Below the pieces are notes generated by a model that saw nothing but the letters and a program-made list of their open reading frames with translations, did not search any database and was not told where the DNA came from. Made by a program: the position numbers and the translations under genes. 45,233 nt of DNA from the NCBI GenBank assembly GCA_964352985.1, contig CAYGUK010000023.1, positions 1 to 45,233 on the forward strand. The letters are read 5' to 3'. Below are positions 1 through 10,800 of the stretch, in pieces (position 1 is the stretch's first letter; the number at the start of each line of letters is the position of its first letter). Origin of the DNA: CAYGUK01 sp964352985 (GTDB lineage: Bacteria > Pseudomonadota > Gammaproteobacteria > JAHCLG01).

Positions 1-556
1 ATTTTTCGGCTTGTTGTTTTTTTAATAGTAAGGTTAATTGTTGTTGATTTTGTTTTAAAGTTTTTTCAGTCGCTACTAACTGCTGTAACGTCACATTAAT
101 TTGCTGGATGATTTGTAATCTTGCTTGATTAAAGTAATGATAGTAATTCATCATTAAATTAACTTTTTGTGGATCTTGTTCGTTTAATAAAATTTTAATA
201 TATTCTTCACGGGACAATTGATAAGCCTGGCGCAATTGCGATGCTAATGAATTATTTTGTGATGATAAATTTTTTAATACTTTGTCGCGTTGTAATTTAA
301 TGACTTGAATTTTATCCTGCTGATTTTGTAATTGATTATTTAAATCATTAATTTTTTTTGAGACTCGACCAAGCGAGACTTCTACGTGCTTAAGCTCAGA
401 AAAAAGACTTTGACGTTCTTTCGCTGATTGTTGTAATGAAGATTGTAAATTTTTAATTTTAATATTGACATCACGGAGTTTAGATTGCTGATTCGATTCG
501 GCAAAAACTGTTATTGTCATCAACAAAACAATCAAGAAAACTGCTATTTTTTTCAT
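1..556 (-). CDS. envC: Murein hydrolase activator EnvC-like protein, N-terminal part (runs off the window)
   Basis: Reading the minus strand from the ATG at 554-556 gives an open frame to the window edge. It opens with a signal peptide (MKKIAVFLIVLLMTITVFAES) and continues as a long glutamine- and lysine-rich coiled coil. This is the architecture of the periplasmic EnvC N-terminus; the C-terminal LytM/M23 domain would lie outside the window. EnvC activates the amidases that split septal peptidoglycan at division. The gene starts 4 bases after the gpmI stop, so the two are probably co-transcribed, and gpmI-envC adjacency is common in gammaproteobacteria. Family assignment rests on coiled-coil pattern, export signal and neighbourhood, because the diagnostic domain is not visible. 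Another coiled-coil periplasmic protein cannot be excluded. Confidence 0.72.
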   Translation of the reverse strand, partial: MKKIAVFLIVLLMTITVFAESNQQSKLRDVNIKIKNLQSSLQQSAKERQSLFSELKHVEVSLGRVSKKINDLNNQLQNQQDKIQVIKLQRDKVLKNLSSQNNSLASQLRQAYQLSREEYIKILLNEQDPQKVNLMMNYYHYFNQARLQIIQQINVTLQQLVATEKTLKQNQQQLTLLLKKQQAEK

Positions 557-560
557 AAAC

Positions 561-2096
561 CTAATCTTTGATTTCAAAAATTGCACGTCCTGTCATTTCA
601 GCAGGGATGGGTAATCCCAATAACGTTAACATAGTTGGCGCGACATCCTGTAACGCACCGTCGGATTTTACCACAGTTGCATGACGGCCAATATATAAAA
701 ATGGCACGGGTTCACTGGTGTGTGCGGTATGAGGTTGATGGGTGATTGCATTTTCCATGCATTCCGCATTGCCATGGTCCGCGGTAATTAACACTTCACC
801 ACCTTTCGCTTTTACACATTGAACCATTTTTCCTAAACATTCATCTATCGCCTCAATGGCTTTAATCGCCGCATCTAATTTGCCGGTGTGTCCCACCATA
901 TCGGCGTTGGCTATATTACAAATAACCATTGCAAAATCATTTGCATTCATTTCTTTAACAAAGGCATCAGCCAATTCATAAATACTCATTTCAGGTTGTA
1001 AATCATAAGTTGCCACTTTGGGTGAAGGAATTAATACTCTTTTTTCTTTAGTAAACGGTGTTTCCACACCGCCATTGAAAAAGAAAGTCACATGCGCATA
1101 TTTTTCAGTTTCAGCAATTCGTAATTGCGATAAACCTCGATCACTAATATATTCACCTAATACGTTTTGATGTTTTATCGGTTGATACGCGATAGGCAAA
1201 TTAAAATCGCTTGAGTATTCGGTTAAGGTGATCATGCTTTGTAATTTAGGCACAGCCTGTCTATTAAATTCATTAAAATCATTGGCCGTTAAGGCACGGG
1301 TTAATTGTCGCGCTCTATCCGCACGGTAATTCATAAAAACAACTAAATCACCCTCATTTATTTTCACACTCGGATCAATACTGGTGGCTTTGACAAATTC
1401 ATCGGTTTCACCTCTATCATAAGCAAGTTGTAAAGCTGCTAATGCGTCTTTTGCATGAAAATCAGCTTGGCCTAAGGTTAATAAATCATAAGCCTGTTGC
1501 ACGCGATCCCAACGTTGATCTCTATCCATCGCATAATAACGACCACAAATTGAAGCGATTTTTCCTATACCAAGTTGTTTGAATAAATCCATCGTTGATT
1601 GTATTGAAGCTGTTGCACTTTTTGGCGCACAGTCTCTGCCATCAAGAAATGCATGTAAATAAATTTGCTGAATATTTCTAGCTGCGGCTAACTCGATTAA
1701 TGCATGAATTTGTTTTTCATGTGAATGAACCCCTCCCGGAGATAATAAACCTAAAATATGGAGAGCATGCTGATTTTTTGCTAATTCATCGAAAGCGTCG
1801 CAAAAAACAGGATTTTGTTTAAAACGACCATTATCAATTTCACTATCGATACGAGTAAAATCCTGTTGGACGACCCGACCAGCGCCCATATTTAAATGGC
1901 CGACTTCAGAATTTCCCATTTGCCCTTTTGGCAAACCAACTGCTTGGCCAGATCCTGTAATAAGGGTATGGGGATAATCCTGCCACCATTTATCAAAATT
2001 AGGTGTGTTCGCTAACGCGATAGCGTTATGACTGGTTTCTTCACGATAACCAAAACCATCTAAAATAATTAACACTAAAGGATGATGACTTGCCAT
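561..2096 (-). CDS. gpmI: 2,3-bisphosphoglycerate-independent phosphoglycerate mutase
   Basis: Cytoplasmic glycolytic/gluconeogenic enzyme that interconverts 3- and 2-phosphoglycerate using two Mn2+ ions and a phosphoserine intermediate. The 511-residue product has the usual length of the iPGM family. Visible landmarks are the N-terminal metal site LVLIILDGFG (Asp13), the nucleophile motif MGNSEVGH with Ser63, the substrate loop HAFLDGRD, the metal ligands in ICNIANADMVGHTG, and the C-terminal ITADHGNAE. It is the first gene of a minus-strand pair with envC and diverges from glnA across a 129-base intergenic region that should hold both promoters. No anomaly is seen. The assignment is near certain from the combined motifs. 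Confidence 0.97.
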   Translation of the reverse strand: MASHHPLVLIILDGFGYREETSHNAIALANTPNFDKWWQDYPHTLITGSGQAVGLPKGQMGNSEVGHLNMGAGRVVQQDFTRIDSEIDNGRFKQNPVFCDAFDELAKNQHALHILGLLSPGGVHSHEKQIHALIELAAARNIQQIYLHAFLDGRDCAPKSATASIQSTMDLFKQLGIGKIASICGRYYAMDRDQRWDRVQQAYDLLTLGQADFHAKDALAALQLAYDRGETDEFVKATSIDPSVKINEGDLVVFMNYRADRARQLTRALTANDFNEFNRQAVPKLQSMITLTEYSSDFNLPIAYQPIKHQNVLGEYISDRGLSQLRIAETEKYAHVTFFFNGGVETPFTKEKRVLIPSPKVATYDLQPEMSIYELADAFVKEMNANDFAMVICNIANADMVGHTGKLDAAIKAIEAIDECLGKMVQCVKAKGGEVLITADHGNAECMENAITHQPHTAHTSEPVPFLYIGRHATVVKSDGALQDVAPTMLTLLGLPIPAEMTGRAIFEIKD

Positions 2097-2225
2097 TTTC
2101 TGCTCGATTTTATAGTTGCTTAAATAACTGACAGTTTATCAAAAAAACACTTTTAGCATAGCCAATATTTACAATCTCTGGTAAATTACCACGCTAATTA
2201 TTTAACAAGCCCTGGAGCGCCTCTC

Positions 2226-3635
2226 ATGTCAGAAAGTAATGTGTTATCCATCATCAAAGAACAAGATGTCAAATTTATTGACTTACGCTTTACCGACACT
2301 ATTGGTAAGGAGCAACACGTCTCTGTTCCTGCCACAGTGGTTGACGAAGAATTTCTGACCCAAGGTAAAATGTTTGACGGTTCATCTATCGCGGGTTGGA
2401 AAAGTATCGATAGCTCTGACATGGTGTTATTACCCGATTGTGAAACAGCCATCATCGATCCATTTTGCGAAGATTTAACATTAAATTTACGCTGCAATGT
2501 GCTTGAACCCACAACCATGCAATTATACGATCGTGATCCTCGTTCGATTGCAATAAAAGCCGAAGCCTATTTAAAATCAACTGGCATCGCCGATGCTTGT
2601 TTATTCGGTCCAGAACCTGAATTTTTCTTACTCGATGACGTCAAGTGGCAAATCGATATGCATGGCGCATCTTACAGCATCGATTCAATCGAAGCCGCTT
2701 GGAATAGTGGCACACAAATCGAAGGCGGTAATTTTGGTCATCGTCCTCGCGTTAAAGGCGGTTACTTTCCTGTGCCACCCGTTGATTCGTCACAAGATAT
2801 TCGTTCAACAATTTGCTTAACACTGGAAGAAATGGGCTTAATCGTTGAAGCGCATCACCATGAAGTCGCAACAGGAAACCAAAACGAAATTGCTACAAAA
2901 TTTAATACCCTAACGAAAAAAGCAGATGAATTACAAATTTTAAAATATGTCGTGCAAAATGTTGCGCATGCATTTAGTAAAACAGCGACATTCATGCCTA
3001 AACCGATTGTGGGTGATAATGGCTCCGGCATGCATTGTCACCAGTCACTGAGCAAAAATGGCCAAAATATTTTTGCAGGTGATAAATATGCTGGTCTTTC
3101 AGAAATTGGTTTGTATTATATCGGCGGTATTATTAGACATGCGAAAACGCTTAATGCATTTACTAACGCCACCACAAACAGTTACAAACGTTTAGTCCCT
3201 GGTTTTGAAGCACCCGTTTTATTAGCTTATTCTGCGCGTAATCGTTCTGCTTCTATTCGTATTCCTTATACCTCTAGTCCTAAAGCAAGACGTATTGAAG
3301 TTCGCTTTCCTGATCCTGCGGTTAATCCTTATCTTGCCTTTAGCGCAATGATGTTAGCTGGATTAGATGGAATTAAAAATAAAATTCTGCCTGGTGATCC
3401 TATGGAAAAAGATCTCTACGATTTACCACCAGAAGAATTAGTCGACGTTCCAACAGTTTGTTTTTCACTCGAAGAAGCATTACTCAATTTAGATCAAAAT
3501 CGTGGCTTTTTAACTGAGTCTGGTGTGTTTACTGATGACTTTATCGATAGCTATATCGCACTTAAAGAAGGTGAGATTACACGAGTTAGAACCACAACAC
3601 ACCCTGTTGAGTTTGATATGTATTATAGTTTATAA
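2226..3635 (+). CDS. glnA: Type I glutamine synthetase
   Basis: ATP-dependent ligation of ammonia to glutamate, the main ammonium-assimilating reaction; a cytoplasmic dodecamer in this family. The 469-residue protein matches bacterial GlnA length. Recognisable segments are MFDGSSIAGW near residue 54, FGPEPEFFL, the ATP-loop region GSGMHCHQSL, NRSASIRIP, and RRIEVRFPDP near the C-terminal third. The adenylylation loop KDLYDLPPEE places the regulatory tyrosine at residue 398 (Tyr397 in E. coli), so control by a GlnE-type adenylyltransferase is plausible. The start follows a good ribosome-binding site (ctggagcg). It is followed after 11 bases by a DUF4124 gene sharing one terminator, so the two probably form one transcript. 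No clear NtrC or sigma54 site was found upstream. Confidence 0.97.
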   Translation: MSESNVLSIIKEQDVKFIDLRFTDTIGKEQHVSVPATVVDEEFLTQGKMFDGSSIAGWKSIDSSDMVLLPDCETAIIDPFCEDLTLNLRCNVLEPTTMQLYDRDPRSIAIKAEAYLKSTGIADACLFGPEPEFFLLDDVKWQIDMHGASYSIDSIEAAWNSGTQIEGGNFGHRPRVKGGYFPVPPVDSSQDIRSTICLTLEEMGLIVEAHHHEVATGNQNEIATKFNTLTKKADELQILKYVVQNVAHAFSKTATFMPKPIVGDNGSGMHCHQSLSKNGQNIFAGDKYAGLSEIGLYYIGGIIRHAKTLNAFTNATTNSYKRLVPGFEAPVLLAYSARNRSASIRIPYTSSPKARRIEVRFPDPAVNPYLAFSAMMLAGLDGIKNKILPGDPMEKDLYDLPPEELVDVPTVCFSLEEALLNLDQNRGFLTESGVFTDDFIDSYIALKEGEITRVRTTTHPVEFDMYYSL

Positions 3636-3646
3636 AAGGATTTATT

Positions 3647-4264
3647 ATGTTAAAACGGATCATATTAACATTATTAGTTATGAGTTTACCGGTTGTCGCA
3701 AGCGCCACAATTTATCGCTGGGTTGATGAAAAAGGGATCACTCATTTTTCAGATACACCACATAAAGGTGCGGCAACCGTTAAGCTTCCCAAAACGGAAA
3801 CTTATTCTGCGCCGAAATTGCCTATCAGCCAAAATTCAAAAAACCCTAAGGCATCTGAAGATAAAAATAAAAAAATCGATTACAAGATAGCGATTACATC
3901 ACCAAAGAATGATGAAAATTTTCCGCCAGGCTTAAGAGGTTCAATTAATGTTAATGTGAGTGTCGAACCGAAATTACAAAAAGGTCATCGTATTGAATCT
4001 TACTTAGATGGTAATGTATTAAATATAGGTAAAACCAATTTTACCTTACCCGAAGATATTTCACGTGGTGAACATACAGTCCAAGCTAAAGTGACTTACC
4101 GTAAAAAAATATTGGCTGAATCAAATCTTGTTAAATTTTATGTGCAACAACATTCAATTCAAAATCCAGCGGCACATTCATTACAGAATAATAATAGTAT
4201 CCAACGCCGTGTTGCACCGAATCAAACCAATATTATCAGTCCACAACCTATTTTACCTAATTAA
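3647..4264 (+). CDS. DUF4124 domain-containing exported protein
   Basis: The 205-residue product starts with a cleavable signal peptide (about residues 1-20, ending ASA). It continues directly with the DUF4124 signature IYRWVDEKGITHFSDTPH at about residues 22-39. A second segment, about 75-165, begins ITSPKNDENFPPG and looks like a beta-rich immunoglobulin-like fold. The tail is a low-complexity Gln/Asn-rich stretch. DUF4124 proteins are periplasmic or outer-membrane associated, with no established biochemical activity. It lies 11 bases behind glnA, has an aaagga ribosome-binding site, and is followed within 10 bases by a strong intrinsic terminator, so it is the last gene of the glnA transcript. 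A role linked to nitrogen is not implied by sequence. Confidence 0.85.
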   Translation: MLKRIILTLLVMSLPVVASATIYRWVDEKGITHFSDTPHKGAATVKLPKTETYSAPKLPISQNSKNPKASEDKNKKIDYKIAITSPKNDENFPPGLRGSINVNVSVEPKLQKGHRIESYLDGNVLNIGKTNFTLPEDISRGEHTVQAKVTYRKKILAESNLVKFYVQQHSIQNPAAHSLQNNNSIQRRVAPNQTNIISPQPILPN

Positions 4265-4272
4265 TTAGATTT

Positions 4273-4320
4273 AAAGCCCTGTTATTAGTTAACAGGGCTT
4301 TAAAATTTTTTCGTTTTTTT
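4273..4320 (+). terminator. Rho-independent terminator of the glnA-DUF4124 transcript
   Basis: A perfect 11-base-pair stem (aaagccctgtt at 4273-4283, aacagggcttt at 4291-4301) with a 7-base loop is followed by aaaatttttt and a further run of seven T. It begins 9 bases after the stop of the DUF4124 gene. This is a textbook intrinsic terminator. Confidence 0.93.
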
Positions 4321-4817
4321 CTTGCCTATTTATACGACGCTAAATCATAACTTATCAAATTGTTTAAAAATTAGGTAACTATTCACCAAATTTAAGCAAC
4401 AACGTAGAAACGCTGAAAAGAACAAACTTTCCTTACGCGATGGGGATTATCAGGGTAACTATTGAGCATTTATGCTGAATAAGTTACAAAAATTCTTCTC
4501 AAAAATTATTTGATTAATGAATTACGATAGCCTTCTGTTTCGATCGATTTTGCGTAAATTCTGCAACAATATCAATGAATGGGTAAAAAATTTTGATTCA
4601 ATAAGTTAGCTTATAATCATTACTCACTTTTCTTTTGTTTAATCTACATTTAACACTACTTATCAAAAATATTACATACGATCAGGAACTTATAATAAAT
4701 ATTGAAAACTGCAGGTAAAATTGTTCGTTTTTTCTATACTTAAAGATGAGCGTGATTTTCTTAAAACGACGAAACTTATAGCAGCCATGATGGATAAAAA
4801 AAAATAATATCATTTAG
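4321..4817. other. Gene-free spacer upstream of the giant gene
   Basis: About 500 very AT-rich bases without a convincing gene. The sequence ggtaactatt occurs twice (4374-4383 and 4454-4463), and the second copy is one arm of an imperfect palindrome (4455-4487). This suggests the remains of a small mobile repeat. A TATACT hexamer at 4735-4740 could be a -10 element for the giant gene, but no -35 box is correctly spaced. A 30-codon frame at 4517-4609 has no ribosome-binding site and is not called. Confidence 0.5.
4455..4487. repeat. Imperfect inverted repeat, possible mobile-element remnant
   Basis: gtaactattgagcat (4455-4469) faces atgctgaataagttac (4472-4487). The reverse complement of the second arm matches the first except for one extra T and one mismatch, with a 2-base loop. 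A partial direct copy, ggtaactattcacc, lies 80 bases upstream at 4374-4387. Terminal repeats of a decayed MITE or insertion sequence are the likeliest source. No flanking target duplication was identified. Confidence 0.4.
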
Positions 4818-4829
4818 TTGAGGTTAAAT

Positions 4830-7800
4830 ATGGCGATAACATTATTCGGCCTGCAATCAGGTTTTCCGCATATTCAGCGAATTTCTGCCGAAGAACGTGC
4901 ACGATTTCTACAATATTCAGATATTGATAGTTTACCGGAATGCCTGCAAAGCGCATTTAGTGGTAAATCCGATTTTTCTGAATCAGAATTCAAAGCACTT
5001 TTTGAATCTGATGTTGTAGCAGAAGCAATTTCACATGCTAAAAAAAGTGAAAAAAGTCAGCAAGACTTAGAGATTTTATTAAGTTTTTTTCTTAATCTAA
5101 TTGACTCTGCAATAAAACTGCAGCAGGCTACGGCTTTCTTAGTTATTGTTAAAATACTTAATGAAATGTCTCAATTGAGTATTCTCTACGATAGTTATAT
5201 TAACAATTTTGTCCATTATTTACAGGATGCTCAACTTAACGATGAGCAAATCATCGAGTTATTAGGAAAAGCAGAAACTGTTTTTGGCCCTAATTTATTA
5301 GAAGTTTTTAAACGTGGTATTGCCAGCTATGGCACAAATTTCCATGCTTTACATGCTACGCTTAAATTTGCTAAAGCGAAGAATAATGTCGCTTTAATTA
5401 ATACATTATTTAGGCTTATCCCTTCGAATGATGAAGCGCAAATTATTAATTTTCTACAACAATTAGGCGTAGATTACCTCAATTCACACTTAAGCGATCT
5501 GATATTTGTTTCAAAGGCTCAACGTAACGCTCAAAAATTAGCAGCTATACGTAAATATGTTTCTCAAGTCATCCCAACGATCGATACAGATAGAGATGAG
5601 AGTATTAATTTTCTTGTGTCATGCATTAATTGTTATGGTGCTGATGGTGTAAAAGCTATAAACATTAAAAATCCCGTTATATTAAATAAAGTAATTTTTA
5701 AAGTCTTTAAAGAAACTGATAGTAAATCTCTTGCACTGAAAAATTTTGATTTATTATTACCTATTATTAAGAGCTTGTTTCTAACAGAACAAACTGAAGA
5801 ATCGTTTCATCAATTATTAACAAATTTATATAACGCTTGCAAAAAAGATCAACGAAAAATAACACAATTGATGATCACGCTATGTTCAACCGATAATAAA
5901 TTCATACATCTCGATCATTGGTTAGACTGGCCGATGTTGGATGATAACGAATTATCTTTTTTTATTGTAAACTGTCAATGGCAAGATCATAGCGTTTTAT
6001 TACCACTACTTTCGAAAATTAAAAATGATGAATTAAGAAGAGAAACTTTAGAATCCGTAGCGAAAAAACAATTTAATCTGGAGTTAATTTTTACTAAAGT
6101 CGTAAATCAAATAATCGAGTTCTATAATACGAACAATGCCGAAATTGCGAATGACTATTTAAAGCAAAAAATTGAAGCAAACCGGTCACTGGGTTTGGAA
6201 AAGCAATTCCTTATTAATTTATTTGAAACCTTATCTTTAATTGTAGACAAAACAAACTCTATTAAAAGCATAATTATTGTATTAGAGACAACATTACCTG
6301 CATTAATTCCTCTAGAACAATTTAATTTTCAAATAATGACGCTATTAAGATATAGTGAAAAACAAGATTTATCTGACTCAATCGAAAACTTAACTAAAAA
6401 ATACATTGAAGTTTTTGGGTATGATAAATTTAATCAATTATTATTTCAAACCGCCAATCATAAAGAAAATTGTATCACTTATTTACCTATCATTGTTGAT
6501 ATATATGTTACAAACAACCAATATCACAAGCTATTAGATTTATTGTTAAATTTACCATTACTTACTCTAACAGGATTGCAAAATGCAACAAGTGGATTAA
6601 CTCATAGTCAAATATATTCTTTACTTGTAAATTTAAAAGAAAATTATCTAAAATATAAGGCAACGGAAAACTTTGACTTATTAAATACTTTATTAGCACA
6701 TCAATTAACTGTATCTGAATCTTCTAAAACTGATTTACAATCACATCTTGTTCAATATTCAGGTAAACAAATTGTTGAAAATAGCGGTCAAGCATTTTTA
6801 ACACCTCGTTACGCATTAGAAATATTACATTCCCCCGCGGCGTTTTTAGCATTAGGCGCTAAAATTAAACGCCTTCGAAGCCATGCTGGTCGAGGTAATC
6901 GATTAATCCCTATCATATTTATGGCAACACAAATAGATGACTTTAATATTTACATAGCAGATATTGTTAAAAATTTGATTCTTCATTGTGCTAAAGATGG
7001 TGTCGAACGAGAAAATTTATATCAACTTATTTTATCACTTAGGGAGTTTGAGAATTCTTTACCGACAGCACAAGCTGATAAAGTAAAAAATTTCGTTAGA
7101 CAAGTTGAAAGTGAACTTTATTATCAGCTTGCAAGTAAGGAGGAAAGACAGCCTATTGAAAAAAATCGTGAACACTACCACTATTCCAGAGCAGGTACAG
7201 ATCCTCTTATCAACATATTAAAAGATAATGCTCTTTTTACAGAAAGATCAGCTTTTGCCGTTCAACGTTTAACTATCAATTTGGCCAAAATCGTAGGTGA
7301 AAGAACTCGTAATCGAGATAAAAACATGCCGCCACTTGTTTCCTCGTTCAGTAAAATGCTATCTGTTAACCCTAGTCTGATTGATGTTTTTTTTAATACA
7401 CAATATTGTTCAGTAGAAATGCTAATTAGAGTGTTAAGATATGTAAAAAATGAAGCTCATGTAAATATTCTTGGGATCATGCTTGGTAATATAATATCTA
7501 TGGACACGGACCAAGCCGATGAATATTTACAAGAAATGATTAAACAATTTTGTTCCAATCTGTTATCTGCTAACAAACTTGTCATAGACGAAGTAGTAAA
7601 AACATTATTACGTCATCCAAGATTTTCTTTTGCATTAGAAAAATTTAAAGTCTCTGCTATTTATTTTCAATACATAGACAATTTATTAAAAAGACTACCT
7701 TTGGAATTTATTATTGAAGCAGAACATCTTAATACATTGTTAGACACTTTTGCTTCACATGCATCCAAATTAGCAGGAAGATATAAATATCAATATATTA

Positions 7801-10800
7801 ATTCTATAATATTAAATTTGAATGAACTTATTATAAGAATAAATCATCTATCTACCGCAGATCAAATGAAATATTTTAATTCATTATATCAGCATAAACT
7901 TTTTAAAGACCCAGACGTATTTGCTTATTTACTTGTTCACCATGGTAAATTCCATTTGAATGCTAAAATATTGTTTGGTATTCTTAATTCTCAACAAACG
8001 GACATCGACACAAAGAAAAACGTTTTACGAGTATTGGCGAATAATCATTTAAATTTTACTATTTCAGTCGATGCTTTACCCGAATTTGCTACTTGGCTTG
8101 CAGAATGTAAAGATGTTGAACTTTCTAAAACTTTTCAGCTTAGAGTTATCAGTAGCATTGTATCCTCTATATCAAAAGCAAAACCTCTTACAATGGATAC
8201 AAGCCATCCGGCGTTTCAAACATTAATAACATTATTAAAATCACATCCTGCTTTTAAGGCCTATATTTTAGAAGAACGTCAAATCAAAAATACAAATACC
8301 CTCGCTGAAATTCTTATTAAAGCTTGCGATACAACACATGGAAATATTTCTTTAATCACCGAATTATTCGATGCATTATCGGGTCGTGAAATTGTTATTT
8401 TATTAAATCAGGCCGATCAGAATATTCAACATCCAGCAACCGTTTCGCATATTTATCGCGATATTTTACTTCAATATTTATTATCAGAAGATGCCTTACA
8501 AGCAAGAAGCTCAGACGATTTAGAGAGTCTTTTTCAATACTGTAGGAAAAACGACTTATTGCCCATTTTACAAACTTGGTTAAAGAAAATATTAGATAAT
8601 GAAGCCGTCATACCCTTCGAACTATCAAAACATTTATCTCTATTTTCAGATTATCTATTATCAGATGCTGAATTACTTATTTATTTTGCTAAATTCACTG
8701 GTGAGAAAAAATTATTGATCGCTGAAATAATTGTCAAACGTGCTACAGAAGAAGCAGATGTTGACGTTAGTTTATTTGTGAAACTATTTGATAGTATAAA
8801 AAGTATTAGTGACTTTTACGCGATAATTAAATCAGCGACACCAAAAGCCCATCAAAAAATACTCGAAGCACTTATTACTCATTTATCCGATGAAGAGTTA
8901 ACATTTAGTGAATGGTTTAATAATCTAACACAAGATGAAGATTTATCTGAAGTTATATCATTATCCGATGCTAAAATACAATGCGTATTATTTCTAATTC
9001 AACACTCTGTAGATAAATTATTAGTGCAAGAACTCAGTCACTATATCGATAATTATGATCATGATTTTTTTTACAATTCTTTACAAAGGGCTATTTATGA
9101 ATTGATTGCAAATGCGGTTAAAGATAATTTAGAAATCAAGCCCAATACAGTATTATATAAATATTGTTTACAGTTACTAAGTTCCTCAACACTTCTTAAA
9201 AAATATAGAATTGATCAAGCGACAATACAATATTTATATCAATTTATTGAAGTTGACGATATTTGTGATATTCAACATGATTTAAAACTCGAGGTTGAAA
9301 CCGCAAAATCAGTCAATTGTCTTTTTGGTCCCTTTCAATTTTCTGATCAAATAGCTGAAGCTTTAACAAGCTGTCGTTGGTTTCAACGTTTACCCCTGAT
9401 TAACCTCGGACTTTTTCGTGTCCTTGATTGTTTAGATTTTGACTCCATTGCTGAATTTGGGGATGAACAAGTAGAACTATCTGATGAAATGCAAACAATG
9501 TTTATTAATTTCAATCAAATTCAAGCGAATAGTCTGGGATTATTATTAACAAGAGAAACAACGCTATCTGAATGTTTAGCACTGATTGAAATATTGGATT
9601 TAGATAATGCAGATTTTACAACTATAGAAGCTAATATTAAAAAACTCGAAAAATTACTAAATATAATTCCTACTACACCGGATCTTAGTACAAGACTTCA
9701 AGCAATTTTTCATAGTTCGAAATTAAATATCAATACTGAAGAACATCAACAAGCAATGGCTGATTTATTGCGTGAAATTGCAGGACCATTAAGCGATGTC
9801 TATCCACAACGAACAGCACCGCTACTGCATGGGAATATTCAATTACTCATGCGCCATGAAGATGGTAAAATAAATTGCTATATAGAACATTTATTTAAGC
9901 ATGAACAATTATTACGATATAACCTAGCCGTTTTACTTGAACAATGTTTAGATGCTAAATTACTTGAAAAATTACAATCTCTTGACTTATTCAATATAGA
10001 AGCCGAGAGTAATCTTGAGAAAATATTGAATGTTTTTAAGAATATCCCTCCTGATAAATTGGCCCGTTTACTCCGCCACCTGAAAGATGATATATCTAAA
10101 CAAACTGAAACAGCATTTACTCGAATGTTTTTACAAACAAGAAGAGCGTGGGAATCAGTGAGACAAGGCATTCATCAATGCCAGACATTTTCGCAAGATG
10201 CCCAATCAGCAATGACCAATGCAAGTATCCTTTTTTTTAATACCTATGGTGATAAATTACCTCATCAATCACATGGTGGCGTAAATCATAACGGCGTCAG
10301 TGTAATGACAGCAAGTGATACATCTTGGATCACTAAACAATGCCACCATGCTTCTGAAGAGGCGGCAAGCAATTTAAAATTAGCCTCAGAAAAACAACAG
10401 CTCGTTGCTCACGCCTTAGTCGAATTTTATCTAGCAAAAATAAAATATAACCCACTCACAATTGATGAACAAGAAATTTTAGCTAAAACATTACTTAGCT
10501 TAAATGATTTTGTAAAATACATAAATCGCTTACCCCAAGATATCCTAGATAAGGTTTTGGTATTAGCCGAACAACAAGCAGAAGAAGCGGAACAGTTTAA
10601 TCAACTAATAGAAAGTATTTATGAAAAGATTATTCACAGCACCGGTGATATTAAAGAGTTATTCAATATTTTTCATGAAATGGAACTAACTGATCTTCTC
10701 TCGTTGAAAAGCTTCTTTATTGAAGCTCACGCTACCCAATTTTCAAACTTACTTGAACTTTATTTAAGTTGGCATGAAAGTGATACTGATTTCTCAGTAT

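Noticed and set aside
2198..2518. 106-residue open frame on the minus strand over the 5' end of glnA
   Set aside because: It lies antisense within a highly conserved gene, has no recognisable protein features and is a codon-bias shadow.
4517..4609. 30-codon frame MNYDSLLFRSILRKF... in the spacer before the giant gene
   Set aside because: No ribosome-binding site or promoter, very short, and expected by chance in AT-rich DNA.
9878..10171. 97-residue antisense frame inside the giant gene
   Set aside because: No ribosome-binding site or recognisable features; the sense frame is continuous across it.
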